DNA from: Linnemannia schmuckeri
Taxonomy: Eukaryota > Mortierellomycota > Mortierellomycetes > Mortierellales > Mortierellaceae
DNA: 64,000 bases
NCBI GenBank assembly: GCA_029449235.1
Contig: JANATG010000007.1
Coordinates: 1,736,001 to 1,800,000 of the forward strand
Direction: 5' to 3'
Part shown: in pieces, positions 23,555 through 35,136 of the stretch
Layout: every line of letters begins with the position of its first letter
Position numbering within the stretch: position 1 is the first letter of the stretch
Position numbers and translations under genes: made by a program
Notes under the pieces: generated by a model
What the model was told of the DNA's origin: nothing
Database searches by the model: none
The model's input: only the letters and a program-made list of their open reading frames with translations

Positions 23555-25129
23555 ATGCACGCTGCCAAGACATTGTTCCTTTCGTTGGCACCACTCATGG
23601 TGACAGAGTCCCTCCCACTGATTCTAGTCACTGTCCTCTACGAGTTCGACATCATCCGGTACCTCTTCTTTGGACACCCCACAATGCCAGTCCCACCTTC
23701 CCGCCGCAAGCTCGACTACATCGGCTTTCTGCCCATTCCCGAGAAGGCAAAGTCCTGGCAGGGCTCACTGGTCGCCGTCGTCTGTGGCTTGGTGTGGTTT
23801 TTCTCCGAATTTACTCTTGATATCATCCTCATCGTGCTCGGCGTCGATTCTTCAGCTACGATAAAGAAGCAGATCCCGCAACACGAACAACAACGCCACT
23901 ACGAAGGCGACGACGGCACTAAGGTGGTCAAGGACTCTATTGCAGAGAATGAGGCGGAAGTGAAGGCGAAAAGCATGCATAATCATCAACCTCACCATCA
24001 CCATCACCGTGATAGTTACGACAACTCGGACGAGTTCTTTGGAGATCATCAGCCACAGCAGCAACAGCACGGAGGACGGCGTTGGAGGAGAGAGTTTCAG
24101 AGAGGAGACGAGGGCGCGTACGATGCTAGTGGGGAGGGCGGTGATGTCGTTGAGCAGCTGGATCTGCAGGACGACTTTTCGGTTTGGAAATCGATGGAGC
24201 GGAGTGTGGAGTATGAGAATGAAGAGGACGAATTGTTTGCGGTCAGTACTGTACTCAGTCGGAATTTAACAGACGGTGCCGATGCCGACGAGGTTCAGGT
24301 CGACAAGGACGAGGAAAAGGCTGTGCTCAGCAGCACCGCACCTGAAGTTGTTGCTGTAGAGAAGGAGGGCGATCGAGTGACGGACCTGCAGGAGAATGTC
24401 GGACGGACTCCTGCGGTCGAAATTAAACTTTTGCCTGCGCAAGATCTCGAGCGCATTGTCGATGTCCACTCTGACCTCGATACGGATGCTGATGCCGATG
24501 CCGATGTCGACACGGAGACCGCAGACGGACCCATGTCCGTCTCCTCATCCCCACTCTCGTCGACTTCGACCTCATGCACCGATCTTCACTTTGAGACTGA
24601 GTTGAACAAGGACAAAGAGCTAAAGCGAGTCAAGGGCGATTTTACCGATAACACCAGGGCCTGGGTCCAGCTTTCAGTGTCAACTAAGACTGCAGAGGCA
24701 CCAACCCTGAACGATTGCCGCACGACAGCTTTCGCCCAGCAGCACGGCATTGGTCAAGAGTCGACAATGGGTGTTCATGAGCACTCCATCGAGCAGAGTC
24801 AGGATCAGTGGTCAGACTGGGGCCCGCTTCAACTCTCTCGGGCAGTCAAAATGGTTCAGTCAACCCAACAACAGAAGCGGGAGTGCACTGTGGCCGGCCC
24901 CTCGAGCCCCCGACACATCGCATTATTCCCTACCCTGAACCATCTCGCGGTAGAGCCGACTACAGAGTCGTTGTCGGATGATGGCCGAACCAAGGAGGAA
25001 AAAAAGAAAGCGTTGAGGTATGCCAAGAAGAAATCGGCGAAAAAGGCGAAGAAGGCATCTGGCATGTCTTTGCCCCGCACCACTGGAGGTGAACGTTGTC
25101 CTGTCGAGGATGATCGCCTGTCGGCATAG
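23555..25129 (+). CDS. Putative membrane protein with acidic cytosolic tail, unknown
   Basis: Single exon, 524 aa, ATG context aacgATGcac. The N-terminal 100 residues hold two hydrophobic segments, about 6-28 (LFLSLAPLMVTESLPLILV) and 70-96 (SLVAVVCGLVWFFSEFTLDI), separated by a loop with PVPPSRRKLDYIGFLPIPEK. The remaining 420 residues are hydrophilic and probably disordered: a His-rich patch near 145, Gln/Asp/Glu-rich stretches, a DADADADADVDTETAD repeat near 310, and a Lys-rich end (KEEKKKALRYAKKKSAKKAK). I know no family for it. The two-pass or signal-anchor hairpin plus a long charged tail could suit an ER or mitochondrial outer-membrane tether, but this is only a guess from layout. Confidence 0.7.
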   Translation: MHAAKTLFLSLAPLMVTESLPLILVTVLYEFDIIRYLFFGHPTMPVPPSRRKLDYIGFLPIPEKAKSWQGSLVAVVCGLVWFFSEFTLDIILIVLGVDSSATIKKQIPQHEQQRHYEGDDGTKVVKDSIAENEAEVKAKSMHNHQPHHHHHRDSYDNSDEFFGDHQPQQQQHGGRRWRREFQRGDEGAYDASGEGGDVVEQLDLQDDFSVWKSMERSVEYENEEDELFAVSTVLSRNLTDGADADEVQVDKDEEKAVLSSTAPEVVAVEKEGDRVTDLQENVGRTPAVEIKLLPAQDLERIVDVHSDLDTDADADADVDTETADGPMSVSSSPLSSTSTSCTDLHFETELNKDKELKRVKGDFTDNTRAWVQLSVSTKTAEAPTLNDCRTTAFAQQHGIGQESTMGVHEHSIEQSQDQWSDWGPLQLSRAVKMVQSTQQQKRECTVAGPSSPRHIALFPTLNHLAVEPTTESLSDDGRTKEEKKKALRYAKKKSAKKAKKASGMSLPRTTGGERCPVEDDRLSA

Positions 25130-25874
25130 GCACGCTCATTTTCTCTTTCTCTCACTCCATCCCTTTCGTCATTCAAGAGCTCATTTTGCAGCAACCTAAA
25201 AAAATGAGGGTTTGTCTGCTCATTTTCCTTCCTCTCTTCCCTTCGCAGAACTACTCGCTCGTGCAACATTTTTTTGTACGTTTCCTCTTTTACGTTTATT
25301 TTTTTTCATCCGTCTCCGCACCGTCACTTCCCCTTTTCTGTTCACTCAGCGTTTTTGTGCTTTGACTTCGAAGGACTCAAAGTTGCATCGATGCTTTGCA
25401 GCATTGCTTGAAGCGGTAATAAGAAATTCTCTCTCGCTCGCTTTTCACTCTTGGCATGTCCGAGCAACCGATCAGTCGATCATCATGAAGAAACACTACC
25501 TCCATCTTGTTGCCACGAAAGATAAAGGAAGGACCAGTGACGAGGATTAAAGGCAAAGAAGGTTACAATAAGGTCACTACCAGCCCAGCCTGTAGATAAA
25601 AAATAAAAAAAATTGGAGATTTCTCTTCGTTTTTTTGTCTTCATCTTTTTCTTTTTCTTTTTCTTTTTCTTTTTCTTTTTCTTTTTTTTCATTCATCGCT
25701 CCACTTCAACGCCGTTTATTTTGTTTTTCTCATTCCTCTGCCCCCTCTCATTGCCCACTCACCCGCTCTTTAGTTCTCACAGCCCTCGTCACTCTTTCCT
25801 GCTCTCTCACTCGCCTTCTCCCTCGGATCGCTACTGCCACCTCAACAACAACTACCACTACACACATAAACGCA
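25130..25874. other. Intergenic with CTTTTT repeat in the leader of the Rab gene
   Basis: 745 bp between the membrane-protein gene and the Rab32-like gene. From about 25625 to 25690 the + strand consists of tandem CTTTTT units, followed by a CT-rich leader and then ACAACAACTACC just before the ATG. No gene is seen. Confidence 0.7.
25645..25690. repeat. (CTTTTT)n hexanucleotide repeat
   Basis: About seven tandem units immediately 5' of the Rab32-like gene, probably in its promoter or leader. It is expected to be length-variable. Confidence 0.9.
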
Positions 25875-26872
25875 ATGTACGACAGCCCTTACCCGACCGA
25901 GATTCGAGAGTACCTCTACAAAATTCTTGTCATTGGCGATGTCGGCACCGGAAAGACATCCATCATCAAGCGTTATGTCCACAACATCTTTTCAATGAAT
26001 TACAAGTCCACTGTAAGTGCACTTGCCTCTCCAGCATATTTTTTATATTTCTTTGTGAGTTTTGCAGTTCACGAACAGCTTGAGTGACAAAAGGAGACTA
26101 GCCTCGGATGGACGAGCCAAACGAACAATCGAGCAGGCAATAATTCCAGTCAGGACCCCGGTGGAAGCAATAACTTAATGAAATGCAGCCTAGGCAGGCC
26201 AAGCAGACTAAAAGGAAACGAGAAGAGGCCTGTAATCGGTGGCATGTGGTTCTTGCAAAAGAGAATCATTTCGGATAAAGTTGGCCTTCTTTATTTGCAG
26301 CTGTCCTATCTTTGTCTCTCTCTCACTCTCTGCCGCCAAAATGTTTTTCTCTTATTCCCAAAAGAAAAAAAAAAAAAAAAACTTTTTGCTCCGCATGTCT
26401 GCATGGTCCGCCCAATCGATTTGCTAATCTGTCCTTACCCGCCTGAGGGGGACACCACAACTGTGAAAAAAATGAGGGCACAACAAAAGAGTCAGAATGC
26501 TAGAAGATCATTATTAATGACATGATGTTTTGACCCAGCTTACTACCACAACTACCATTATCACCATTCTCCCCCCTCCAGTCCTTTTTTCACTTGTCTC
26601 ATGGATCATTCAATCGTTTATATGTTGCTAATCATGTCTTTATTACTCTATTGATACTCGTCTAGATTGGAGTCGATTTCGCACTCAAGGTCATCCAATG
26701 GTCGCCTGATACTGTTGTCCGTCTGCAGTTGTGGGATATCGCTGGTCAGGAAAGAGCCAGCATGGCACGAGTAAGAAAACAAGGACAATCTGTCTGTTGT
26801 CAGGAATGATACCTCCTACCTATCGCCTGATACACGTACCTCTGTCAACGTCGATCATTTACTCAACCTCCT

Positions 26873-26911
<39 letters not shown>

Positions 26912-27571
26912 TTTGATTGATTGGGCATAGGTATACTACAAGGAAGCAGTGGCAGCATTGGTTGTGTACGATGTGACGCGCCCAAAGACATTTGAGGCTG
27001 TTAAGCGATGGAAGGCTGATTTGGACTCTAAAGTAACTTTGCCCGGCACTGACGAACCCATCCATACTATCCTGCTTGCCAACAAGGTAACCTACTTTCT
27101 CCGTTTTTGTTCTTTTCTTATTGTGGCTACTTCACTCCTATGTCTCTCTTTGACCTAGAATACTGATACCTTTCCCTTCATTGACTCATGCCATTAGACT
27201 GATCTGCAGGAGAATGCGTTGAATGCAGAGGAACTGGACGAGTTCTGCGAGGAACATGGATTTCTCAAATGGTACGCACGTATAACCTCAATGGAAAATC
27301 AAATATGGATCCTTATGGATGGAGTGTTGGCTAGGTGTGGATAAATAACAAGTTTGGCTTACACAACACCACTGTCTTTTAATCTTCGCATTTAATAAAT
27401 AGGTTCGGGACATCGGCGAAGGATAACAAGAACATTGAGGATGCGACACAGTTTTTGCTAGAAAAGATCCTGGCGAGTGAGGAGGAGCGAGCACAAAGGC
27501 AGGTAGACGAAAGTGCTATGCTTGACCGTGTGCACCTTTCACAGAGTAAAGTCAAGGAAGGCTGCTGTTAG
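25875..27571 (+). CDS. Rab32/38-like small GTPase
   Basis: Five exons: 25875-26012, 26666-26770, 26931-27086, 27198-27271, 27403-27571; 213 aa. All G motifs are present: P-loop GDVGTGKTS, switch region IGVDFALKV, WDIAGQE, NKTD and SAK, with a double-Cys end (KEGCC) for geranylgeranylation. The Ile in WDIAGQE and the following VYYKEAVAALVVYDVT are Rab32/38/29 hallmarks (most Rabs have WDTAGQE). The family acts on lysosome-related organelles, mitochondria-ER contacts and autophagy. From memory it is ancestral to eukaryotes but missing from Dikarya, so its presence fits an early-diverging fungus. One oddity: after QER the usual Phe of switch II is Ala (QERASMAR). The first intron is 653 nt, long for this window, and the third contains a 34-T run. 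Confidence 0.9.
26013..26665 (+). other. Intron 1 of the Rab32-like gene
   Basis: 653-nt intron (gtaagt...tctag), several times longer than most introns here. It contains a 17-A run near 26366. No embedded gene or RNA is seen. Confidence 0.75.
26877..26910. repeat. 34-T homopolymer in intron 3 of the Rab gene
   Basis: Uninterrupted T run just 5' of the acceptor (gggcatag ending at 26930), serving as an exaggerated polypyrimidine tract. Length errors in sequencing are likely here. Confidence 0.95.
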
Positions 27572-27961
27572 TTTTTATTTTTGTCATCCTTGTAATAAAT
27601 AATTTCTCAGATCAAAATTAGTGGCGTACAAAAGAAGTGACGTTTTTGGAACCACCTGGCTGAATCGTGACGGCGATAGGGAAGTGAGCACCCCTTGCCG
27701 CGGACCGCGCGGGACATGGAGGAGTCGACTGACCGAGCAGCACTTTTTTTATTCCTTCCTGGACTTTTCTTTTTCTTCTTTCTTCTTACATTTTCCCCAG
27801 CACCACTTTTTCTTACCCTCTTTGCGCCATACACCCCACCTCCGGCTACTTTCATTCCACCCGTCCATCAAGCAGAACAGCACTCCATTCTACAACCCAC
27901 GACACACGCACGTCAAGTCCCCTCGTTATCGACACGAAAACAATAGCAAAACAGATAGACA
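27572..27961. other. Intergenic / leader of the Abp1-like gene
   Basis: 390 bp. It contains a T/C-rich stretch and then a CA-rich leader before the ATG at 27962. No separate gene is seen. Confidence 0.6.
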
Positions 27962-30900
27962 ATGAGTCTCCAGGTTAACTTTACAACTTACGGTCGCGAA
28001 CTAAAGGCCGCCTACGAGGATATCCTCCGCCCTGTCAACCCTCAAGGCGGAAACAACTGGGCTCTCTTTGGATACGACAAGGGGACCAACGATCTCAAGG
28101 TCCTTGGCCAGGGCAGCGGCGGACTCGAGGAGCTCGAGGATGAGTTTGCGGACGGCAAGATCCAATATGCCTTTGTCCGTATTGTCGATCCTTACTCGCA
28201 ATTGAACAAGTTCGTCCTCATTGCCTGGGTATGTCCGAAAAGCGAGAATGACTCTTCTCTGATTTTTCTGTTTCTGTTTCAGTGGCGTGTTCTTGACGGA
28301 TTTTGATAGCGATAATTGCGACCTGGGCTGTGGGGATTGTGTTTTGTCCCTGTTATGGTTGTGGTGGTTGACTGGGTGAACGAGTTCTGGCCGGCCTCCA
28401 GGGCTGAAGGATGAAAAGGCGAGAGTTTTTCTCTTGGCATACAATGGCATCATCAGGGTCTTTAGGAAAGCATCCGATACGAACGCCAACAACTCCAGTT
28501 GCTTTCGAAAACGACACACTGACTTTCTAGGGTTGCCTTTGCTTGTTTCTTGTCGATAGTGCGGCGATGGTGTTCCAGAGTCCAAGAAGGGTCTTTTCAA
28601 CTCGCATCTGGCCGATGTTTCGCAGTTCCTCAAGGTAAACCTTAGCACAAACAAGACGTTCTGTCCTATCTCTGCGCAATCTGGGGACCAAAACAATCAC
28701 AACGATATAAGGCAACATGGGTGTGTCATGGTTGCTCATACCTTTGCCCTTTTTTTCACTTCTCTTTTTCATATCGGATGGGTAAACAACAAACACACAG
28801 GGTTATCATTTGCAGATCAATGCCCGTAACGAGGTCGACGTCACGCCAGCACAAATCATGAAGCGTCTGGATGAGGGTTCTGGCTCAAAATACTCGATTC
28901 ACAAGGAGACATATGAGGCCGAGCGTATCCGCCCTCTACAGTCTGCCTACAAAAAGACCGAGATTCCAGACATTGCCGCCTTGCAGCGCAACCCTACCAA
29001 GCCTGAACCTGCCCCCAAGGTAATTGAACAACTGTGTTGTGCTTTCTTCCGGTGTATAGGAAGAGTGTGAGTGGAGAATAGAAGATTCTGGGAGTATCGC
29101 ATCAGCGTAGTCTATGTTATGCATGTGTGAAAATGTCAGGCTACGTCCGTGTGTAGCGTGTTTGCGTCCTTGTAATTTTCGATATCTAATTTGTGATGTG
29201 GCCAAAAAATTTGTGTATTGAATAGTATAACATTGGCACTAAGCCTGTTGGTTACTCCAGCTCTGCCTCCTCAGCTGCTACACCCGCCAAACTGGAAGAC
29301 CGTGTCTGGCCCCCTCCTTCTTCGATCTCGTCTACAACCCCTGCTTCGAACGTATCTCCTCCAGCTTCAACCGAACGGTCATGGAAGACATCTGCGGGCG
29401 GTGCTGGTTCTTACACTTCCTCGACCCCTTCCAACAGAGTTGCCCCTCCAGCCTCCCTATCATCATACGGTGGAGGAGCGTCAACCGCTCCAGAACCCGC
29501 AGTCAACAAGGCCCATCAGATCCGTCTTGAGCGTGAGGCCCGTGAGAAGGAGGAGCGTGAAAGAATCAAGCGTGAGATTGAGGCAAGCGAGGCCCGCCAA
29601 CGACAGTCTGCTTCTGGTACCGGTGGCCCTACTTCGACGGCTCAACGCTTGGCTGAGGAGCGAAAGCTTCAAGCACAAAAGGAGGCGGAGCGCGAAAAGG
29701 AACAGCAGCAGACCAGCAGCAGAGGAGGTGCGGGCTTCAACGACAGCCCTTCCGGCTTGAGTTCCACCCCTAATCGCATTCGCGAGGAGCGTTTGGCCCG
29801 TGAGAAGGAAGAACGCGAGAGGGCTCAAGCAGAAGATTCTGCTCGAGCTGCTCGTGAGGCTTTCAAGGCTCGTGAGGCAGACAGTCTTCGTGAACAAACG
29901 AGCGCGAGGGAGGATGAGTTGAAGCGTCAGAAGGAACATGAGCAGAGACAGAAGCGTGAGGCACGGGAAGCGGAGGAGCGTCATGCACAGGAGCAGTCTA
30001 ATCTGCAGCGACAGCGACAGGAAGAAGAAGAGGAGAAGGCGGCCGCTCGTCGAAGGCAACAGGAGGAGGAGGATGAGGAGGAAGAGCGGAGGGCACAGCA
30101 ACAGCATCAACGCCAGAAGGATGAAGAGGAGGCCAAGCAGCGACGCCAACGTGAGCAGCAGGAAGCTGATGACCGTATGCGTCGTCAAGCGGAGGAAGAA
30201 GCGGCAGAAGAAGAGAGACAGCGCCGCCAGGCCGAGGAAGAGGAAGAAGCGGAGCGTGAGAGACAGTTGCAGGAGGAGGTCAACACCGCGGCTGCTCAGT
30301 CTGTCAATCTTGGAGCCGACGCCCTTCTGGCCTCGACCGAGCACCCTGAGCTTAATGTCAGCGGATCTGTGTCTGCTATCGTCTTGTACTCGTACGAGAA
30401 GGCCGAGGAGAATGAGATGTCTTTGATTGAGGGCGAGATCATCCGGAATGTCACTGAGCTTGATGTCGGGTGGTGGAGCGGCGAGAGTGAGGATGGCACT
30501 CGGTCCGGTCTCTTCCCTGCCAACTACGTCGAGGTCATCGAGCATGCTCAAGAGCAGGAGCAGCATAACGATGCTCATGATGATCACTATGCTGCAGCTG
30601 AAGCAAACGATCACCACCAGGACTATGATCCCGAACATGACACATATGCTGCTCCACATGCACATGACGCCCACGCTGCTGCTGTTGCTTCTGGTGGCGG
30701 AGAGAAGAAGCCTTCTGCTGTTGCACTTTACGACTACCAGGCAGGAGAGCCCAACGAGCTTTCATTCAGCGAGGGCGAAGCCATCACTGAGATTGATGTA
30801 AGTTTGTTCAATGGATGTTGTCCTTCTGATGTTGGGTTGCTGTGTAGCTGTCAACCGTACTAACGTATTTTCGTCGTTATCATTGATAGTTCGTAACAGA

Positions 30901-31093
30901 GGATTGGTGGAGCGGCAAGTCTGAGGCTGGCGCAACTGGATTGTTCCCAGGTAAGGATCACCACGTTTACTATGATTCTCGTCAGAATACTTATGCAGTT
31001 TTTTATTTCGCAGTGTGCGGACCAAATTAATTGACGCTTTAATTGTATACTCCATTTTTCTAAATAGCCAACTATGTTGAGATCATCCAGTAG
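27962..31093 (+). CDS. ABP1: Abp1/drebrin-like actin-binding protein
   Basis: Six exons: 27962-28228, 28560-28634, 28801-29019, 29226-30797, 30890-30950, 31068-31093; 739 aa. An ADF-homology domain covers about residues 3-135 (NWALFGYDKGTNDLKVLGQG; the last exon of it begins GYHLQINARNEVDVTPAQIM). A Ser/Pro linker follows, then a long Glu/Arg/Gln coiled coil (about 275-555) and two SH3 domains at about 570-625 (SAIVLYSYEKAEENEMSLIE, ending GLFPANYVEVIE) and 684-738 (SAVALYDYQAGEPNELSFSE, ending GLFPANYVEIIQ). The family links actin patches and the Arp2/3 complex to endocytosis, with the SH3 domains recruiting Pro-rich partners such as synaptojanin or kinase homologues. Yeast Abp1 has one SH3; the pair here is a variation. 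The last SH3 is split over three exons, which the short final exon (ANYVEIIQ) completes. Confidence 0.95.
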
Positions 31094-31312
31094 TCTTATC
31101 ATCGATAGCATATCCTGTAGTCATTTTTTTTTTTTTAAAAAAAAAACCTTTGCACTAAGAAAAAAAACCATGTCGAGTCATGTGGATTGCATAGCATAGC
31201 GGATGTTGTGACTGCCCCTGAAGGTTCTCCTTTTGCGTGGACAGGGGACAGTTTGGGTTGACGCTCTACTTGATTTTACATCACCTACCCTTGCCGTTGG
31301 ACGACATAAGCC

Positions 31313-32863
31313 ATGGATTTCTTAACAACCGAAAGCCCCTTCGATATTCCTGAGCTCAGGCACCAGCTCAGCCGATTCGTCTCTGTTGAGACTGCATGGT
31401 CCTGTGTCCGAGTCTCTAAAGCCTGGGCAAAGACCTTTATCCCCGTAATCTGGTTCGAGGTAGATTTCGCTATCCACCCCCAATTTGCGGCCCTTCCCCC
31501 ACCCATCGTTGGCAAGCACGGGCGTCTTATTCGTGTCGTAAAGAATGCAACGTCGCTCGCCCATGTCACTGTCCTCGCCAACATCAGAGTTGACCAGCTG
31601 ACAAGTCTCCACGTTGAAACAGCGTCGTCGGTCCTGCAGCATGAGTATGCGTACGAGGTTGTCTCGAGGAACAGTGCCAGTCTTCAGGATATCCATCTCT
31701 ATGCGGCCACCGTCCCAACTAACAAACGCAGTTCCTTGGCCCATTTCGTGTCTGTCCCGGCACTGATTCCCTTCTCGGCTGCTTTAATGGATGTGGCCGA
31801 GAGCGCGTCTGTCCTCCGGTCGTTGACACTGTCCAACCTCTGCCTGACGGGAAGCGGGTTCATGTCGATCCTTCTGGCGTCCCCATTGTTATCAGAACTG
31901 CGGTTGCTGAGCACCGATGTTGTTGGTGTTCCGAATTGGTCGTTCCGACATGAGGGTGTCAAGGTATTTATGTCGTGGCTCAAGAATATCATCCGTCCAC
32001 AAGCAGCCGACAGCGCCGATGGTCCTTCTCTCCTGGCATATCTCCCTGCTCTCGAGGTCTTGCATATCAACGATCACGAGAATCAGTCAATGGCTATCCC
32101 TGCCAACAAAATCAAGTCAGATCTCGCACTCTACTGCCCAAATCTGACTGTCTTTCACCTACAGGACAACACGGGCGCCATTATCCCCAAGTTTTGCTAC
32201 AACACGCCCAATGACCTGACCGAGATAGCATACATGTACGAGCACACCTCGCCCGAGGTGCTCACTTCGATTCTGTTGCACCAGCACTCGCTCGTGTCGG
32301 TCTCGGTCTTTTATTTGGACGACCTCTTCACCGCCAGCCGCCACGAGGTGATTCCGGTCAACGACCACTTTAAAGCGTCGGGGCGTCTCTTGCAGCTGAT
32401 TCCGCGGGGATGTCCGCAGTTGGAGGTCTTGTCGTTGCATCTGCATGAGATGGACATGGATGAGGTCGAGAAGTGCGAGTGGGCGTGTAAGAACCTGAAG
32501 ACGCTTCGGGTTAGGATCCAGAGCTTGGATACAAAGAGAAAAATCTCCAAGGCCTTGTCGCAGTGGTACGCGGGGTTGGTGACGACATCCAAAGCGAGTT
32601 GGTCCGCCGCCACCACGACTACCACTGAGAGTTCCGTGGATGTCGATGAGATTTGTGAGAACGGAGACATTGATGGTGGTGGTATTAGTAGTAGTGATAA
32701 TGATAGCAGTAGTGGTAGTGGTAGTGGTGGTGGTGGTGGTGGCGGTGGTAGTAGTCTGGATACATTGGACAAATCGATCGAGGCCCGGGTGGCTCGGCAT
32801 CTTTTGAAGTTTGAAAGGTTGGAGACCGTATGGCTGGGCTACAAGACATGGTCATTACGTTGA
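31313..32863 (+). CDS. F-box-like protein with repeat-rich C-terminal region
   Basis: Single exon, 516 aa. The N-terminus (IPELRHQLSRFVSVETAWSC, VSKAWAKTFIPVIWFEVDF) has the pattern of the divergent F-box found in the many Mortierella F-box proteins, where hydrophobic helices are followed by V/CSKxW and a tryptophan. After it come irregular leucine-rich segments (LRSLTLSNLCLTGSGFMSIL, LEVLSLHLHEMDMDEVEKCE), suggesting a substrate-recognition LRR-like domain. Near the C-terminus a Ser/Gly run is encoded by AGT/GGT repeats (nt about 32685-32755). Likely role: substrate receptor of an SCF ubiquitin ligase, substrate unknown. A broken paralogue follows directly downstream, so this is the surviving copy of a tandem duplication. 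Confidence 0.78.
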   Translation: MDFLTTESPFDIPELRHQLSRFVSVETAWSCVRVSKAWAKTFIPVIWFEVDFAIHPQFAALPPPIVGKHGRLIRVVKNATSLAHVTVLANIRVDQLTSLHVETASSVLQHEYAYEVVSRNSASLQDIHLYAATVPTNKRSSLAHFVSVPALIPFSAALMDVAESASVLRSLTLSNLCLTGSGFMSILLASPLLSELRLLSTDVVGVPNWSFRHEGVKVFMSWLKNIIRPQAADSADGPSLLAYLPALEVLHINDHENQSMAIPANKIKSDLALYCPNLTVFHLQDNTGAIIPKFCYNTPNDLTEIAYMYEHTSPEVLTSILLHQHSLVSVSVFYLDDLFTASRHEVIPVNDHFKASGRLLQLIPRGCPQLEVLSLHLHEMDMDEVEKCEWACKNLKTLRVRIQSLDTKRKISKALSQWYAGLVTTSKASWSAATTTTTESSVDVDEICENGDIDGGGISSSDNDSSSGSGSGGGGGGGGSSLDTLDKSIEARVARHLLKFERLETVWLGYKTWSLR

Positions 32864-33548
32864 CCTTCCTCCGCTTCCTAGACAATAATTATTTATATGA
32901 TATTGTGCAATCTCTTTCTTTCCTTGCTGTTAACTATTTTTTTTCCTTATCTATTCACACTCTCTCTCTCACTCACTCTGCACTTCTTCTTGGACTTTAA
33001 AGAGATCATGAAAATATGTAAACGCGTATACGGCCAAACCGACTCCAAGGATAATTCACTGCTGCCTGCCTTTGCCTTTTTTCCCTTTGTCACCATATCA
33101 CTTTCACCACTCGTTCTTTCAATGGCTAATGATCAATATAACATAAACTGCATCGTCCTCCAGTTTGAGCAAACAAGGCCTCTCTTGGTCTATCTAGCAT
33201 TCTTCGCTAGCTCAAAATACTATTTTAAAAAATTACGCTACTTTGCCCAAATGAAGAAGCAACTAATGACAAAGATACTTACACCTTTTGCAAACGACCA
33301 TGTCAGTCATTCCATTTTTGTTACCGAACCCAGGTATTGTGCTTCACTCATTGGCAGCCGGAGTACTTGACACCATAACAAATGAATAAAGAGAACTGTT
33401 GATGAATAGCCATAGCATGCGAGTTGCGCATGACTCGGTCCGTGACTTTTGTTTTACGTGCTGCTGCCCTCTTTGTTTTTTCTTTCTTTATTTTCCCTCT
33501 TCTCCTCATACACACACCTGCATTCAACAAATACAGTACCACAACAAC
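32864..33548. other. Spacer between the F-box gene and its broken copy
   Basis: 685 bp. T/C-rich in two blocks (near 32905-32985 and 33455-33535). The second ends in ACAACAACATG at the start of the broken copy, so the pseudogene kept a normal-looking leader. No gene is seen. Confidence 0.6.
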
Positions 33549-35136
33549 ATGAAAACCGCCACTCCCTCAAGGAACCCGCTCGAGCTTCCCGAGCTCAGAC
33601 ACTAGATCAGTCGCTTCGTCACCGTCAAAAACGCACTCTCCTGCACACTCGTCTCTAAGACCTAGACAAGCGACTTTGTCTCCGTCATCTGGTTCAAGCT
33701 TGACTTCAACGCCCATTCTTGGTTTTTCAACCTAGAGCCTGCTGTCGTCACCAAGCATGGAAGCCGTATTCGAATTGTTAGAGGTGCCACATCGTTTCTT
33801 CAAGTTACCGTCCTCGGCAACTAGAGCATCAACAATCTGAGAGCGCTAAAGGTCGAGACAACAGGATCAGCTATGCAGCATGTGCGGGTCTACAACATCG
33901 TATTTAGGAACCTCCGAAGCCTTCAATCCATCTATCTTTTGCAACCTCCGTTCCAGACGACAAGCGCAGCTCTGTGGCTCACTACGTCTTTGTTCCTGCT
34001 CTGGCCCCCTCCATTGGTATCCGGCACCTCAAGTCTCTCAAGATATCTCGCATGTCCCTGGCCCACGAAGGACTGGTCAGAATTTTACGAGCCAGCCCCT
34101 TGATGACTGATCTGACGTTTTCTCAGACAGATATCCTTGGGAATCCAAGGCCATCATTCCAACACATAGGAGTTACTGCTCGCATTGCGATTATCGAGAG
34201 TACCTTTCAAGTCGATTCAGCGGATCCATCCCTGTTGGTATACTTTCCATCTTTGACATATTTGAACACTTGGACGGACAATCGGGAGCTCACCATTCCC
34301 ACGGCAAGGATCACGATGAGATTACCCATTATTGCCCTCATCTGACTGGGTACGGGCTAGAGCGTCCAAGCGGCCTGGTCCTTCACTTTTTCATGCACAT
34401 TGCTCGAAGTGTCACTGAAGTGAGCTTCACATTCGAACATGTTTCGATCCAGAGTATCATGGCAATTCTGATGCACCAACCCACGTTGAAAGAAGTTGAG
34501 GCGATGATTGCAAGCTCTGACTTTGATCTGGAGGCGGATGAAGTCGCAGCGGTGTCGAGCCATTTCCAAGAGTCCAATCAGATCCTGCAATTAATCCCAA
34601 GGAAATGTGTGCTGTTGGTGGAATTGGACCTTTACTTTCACGAGATGAACATGGATGAGATGAACATGGATGAAATGGAGATGCAAGATTGGGTTTGCGA
34701 GAACGTGAGGGCGCTTTGGATTAGAGTCAAGAATCTCGACACCAAGGACCAGATCCTCAAAGCAATCTCATTGTGGCGCAAGGGATGCTGGAGGCAGTGG
34801 CGAGTGAAAGCAGGGATATCGGTCGAGTCTGTAGATGTTCAAAACCTGTTGAATCTTTGGATCGAGGCTCTGAGTCGCGCATCATCTCCTCAAGTTCGAC
34901 AAGCTGTGGTCAGCTTGGCTCGGATATCAGACCTGGACGCCGATCTCGATTTAGGACAAGACACGGACCAACCAGGCGTAGTAACTGCCCTCACGCACAT
35001 CAATCTCTCTTACATTGCTTCTATATGCTTTCCATTGCGAAAGTTAATAAAATGCAGCTATGCTTGCGAGTGTCTACATGCCGGCCCTTTCGTTTTCTTT
35101 AAAGAAAGATGCATGTGTTGCAGATCTATTCTGTGA
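33549..35136 (+). pseudogene. Broken tandem paralogue of the F-box gene at 31313
   Basis: From MKTATPSRNPLELPELRH the sequence follows the upstream F-box gene but is broken. In-frame TAG stops lie at 33603, 33663 and 33822. The frame then shifts near 33940 and again near 34315, before an open C-terminal part (34330-35136) with CPHLT, QILQLIPRKCVLLVELDLYF and LDTKDQILKAIS, which match the intact gene. At the first two stops the intact gene has CAG and TGG, so each is a single transition (CA to TA on one or the other strand). The C-terminal half is better preserved, and it carries a short in-frame duplication of the MNMDE unit. A transcript could still make a fragment from 34270 on, but no full F-box protein is possible. 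Confidence 0.85.

Noticed and set aside
29481..30674. 397-codon minus-strand frame, Leu-rich, looks like a multi-pass membrane protein
   Set aside because: It is opposite the Glu/Arg/Gln coiled-coil exon of the Abp1-like gene, whose GAG/GAA codons read as CTC/TTC on the other strand.
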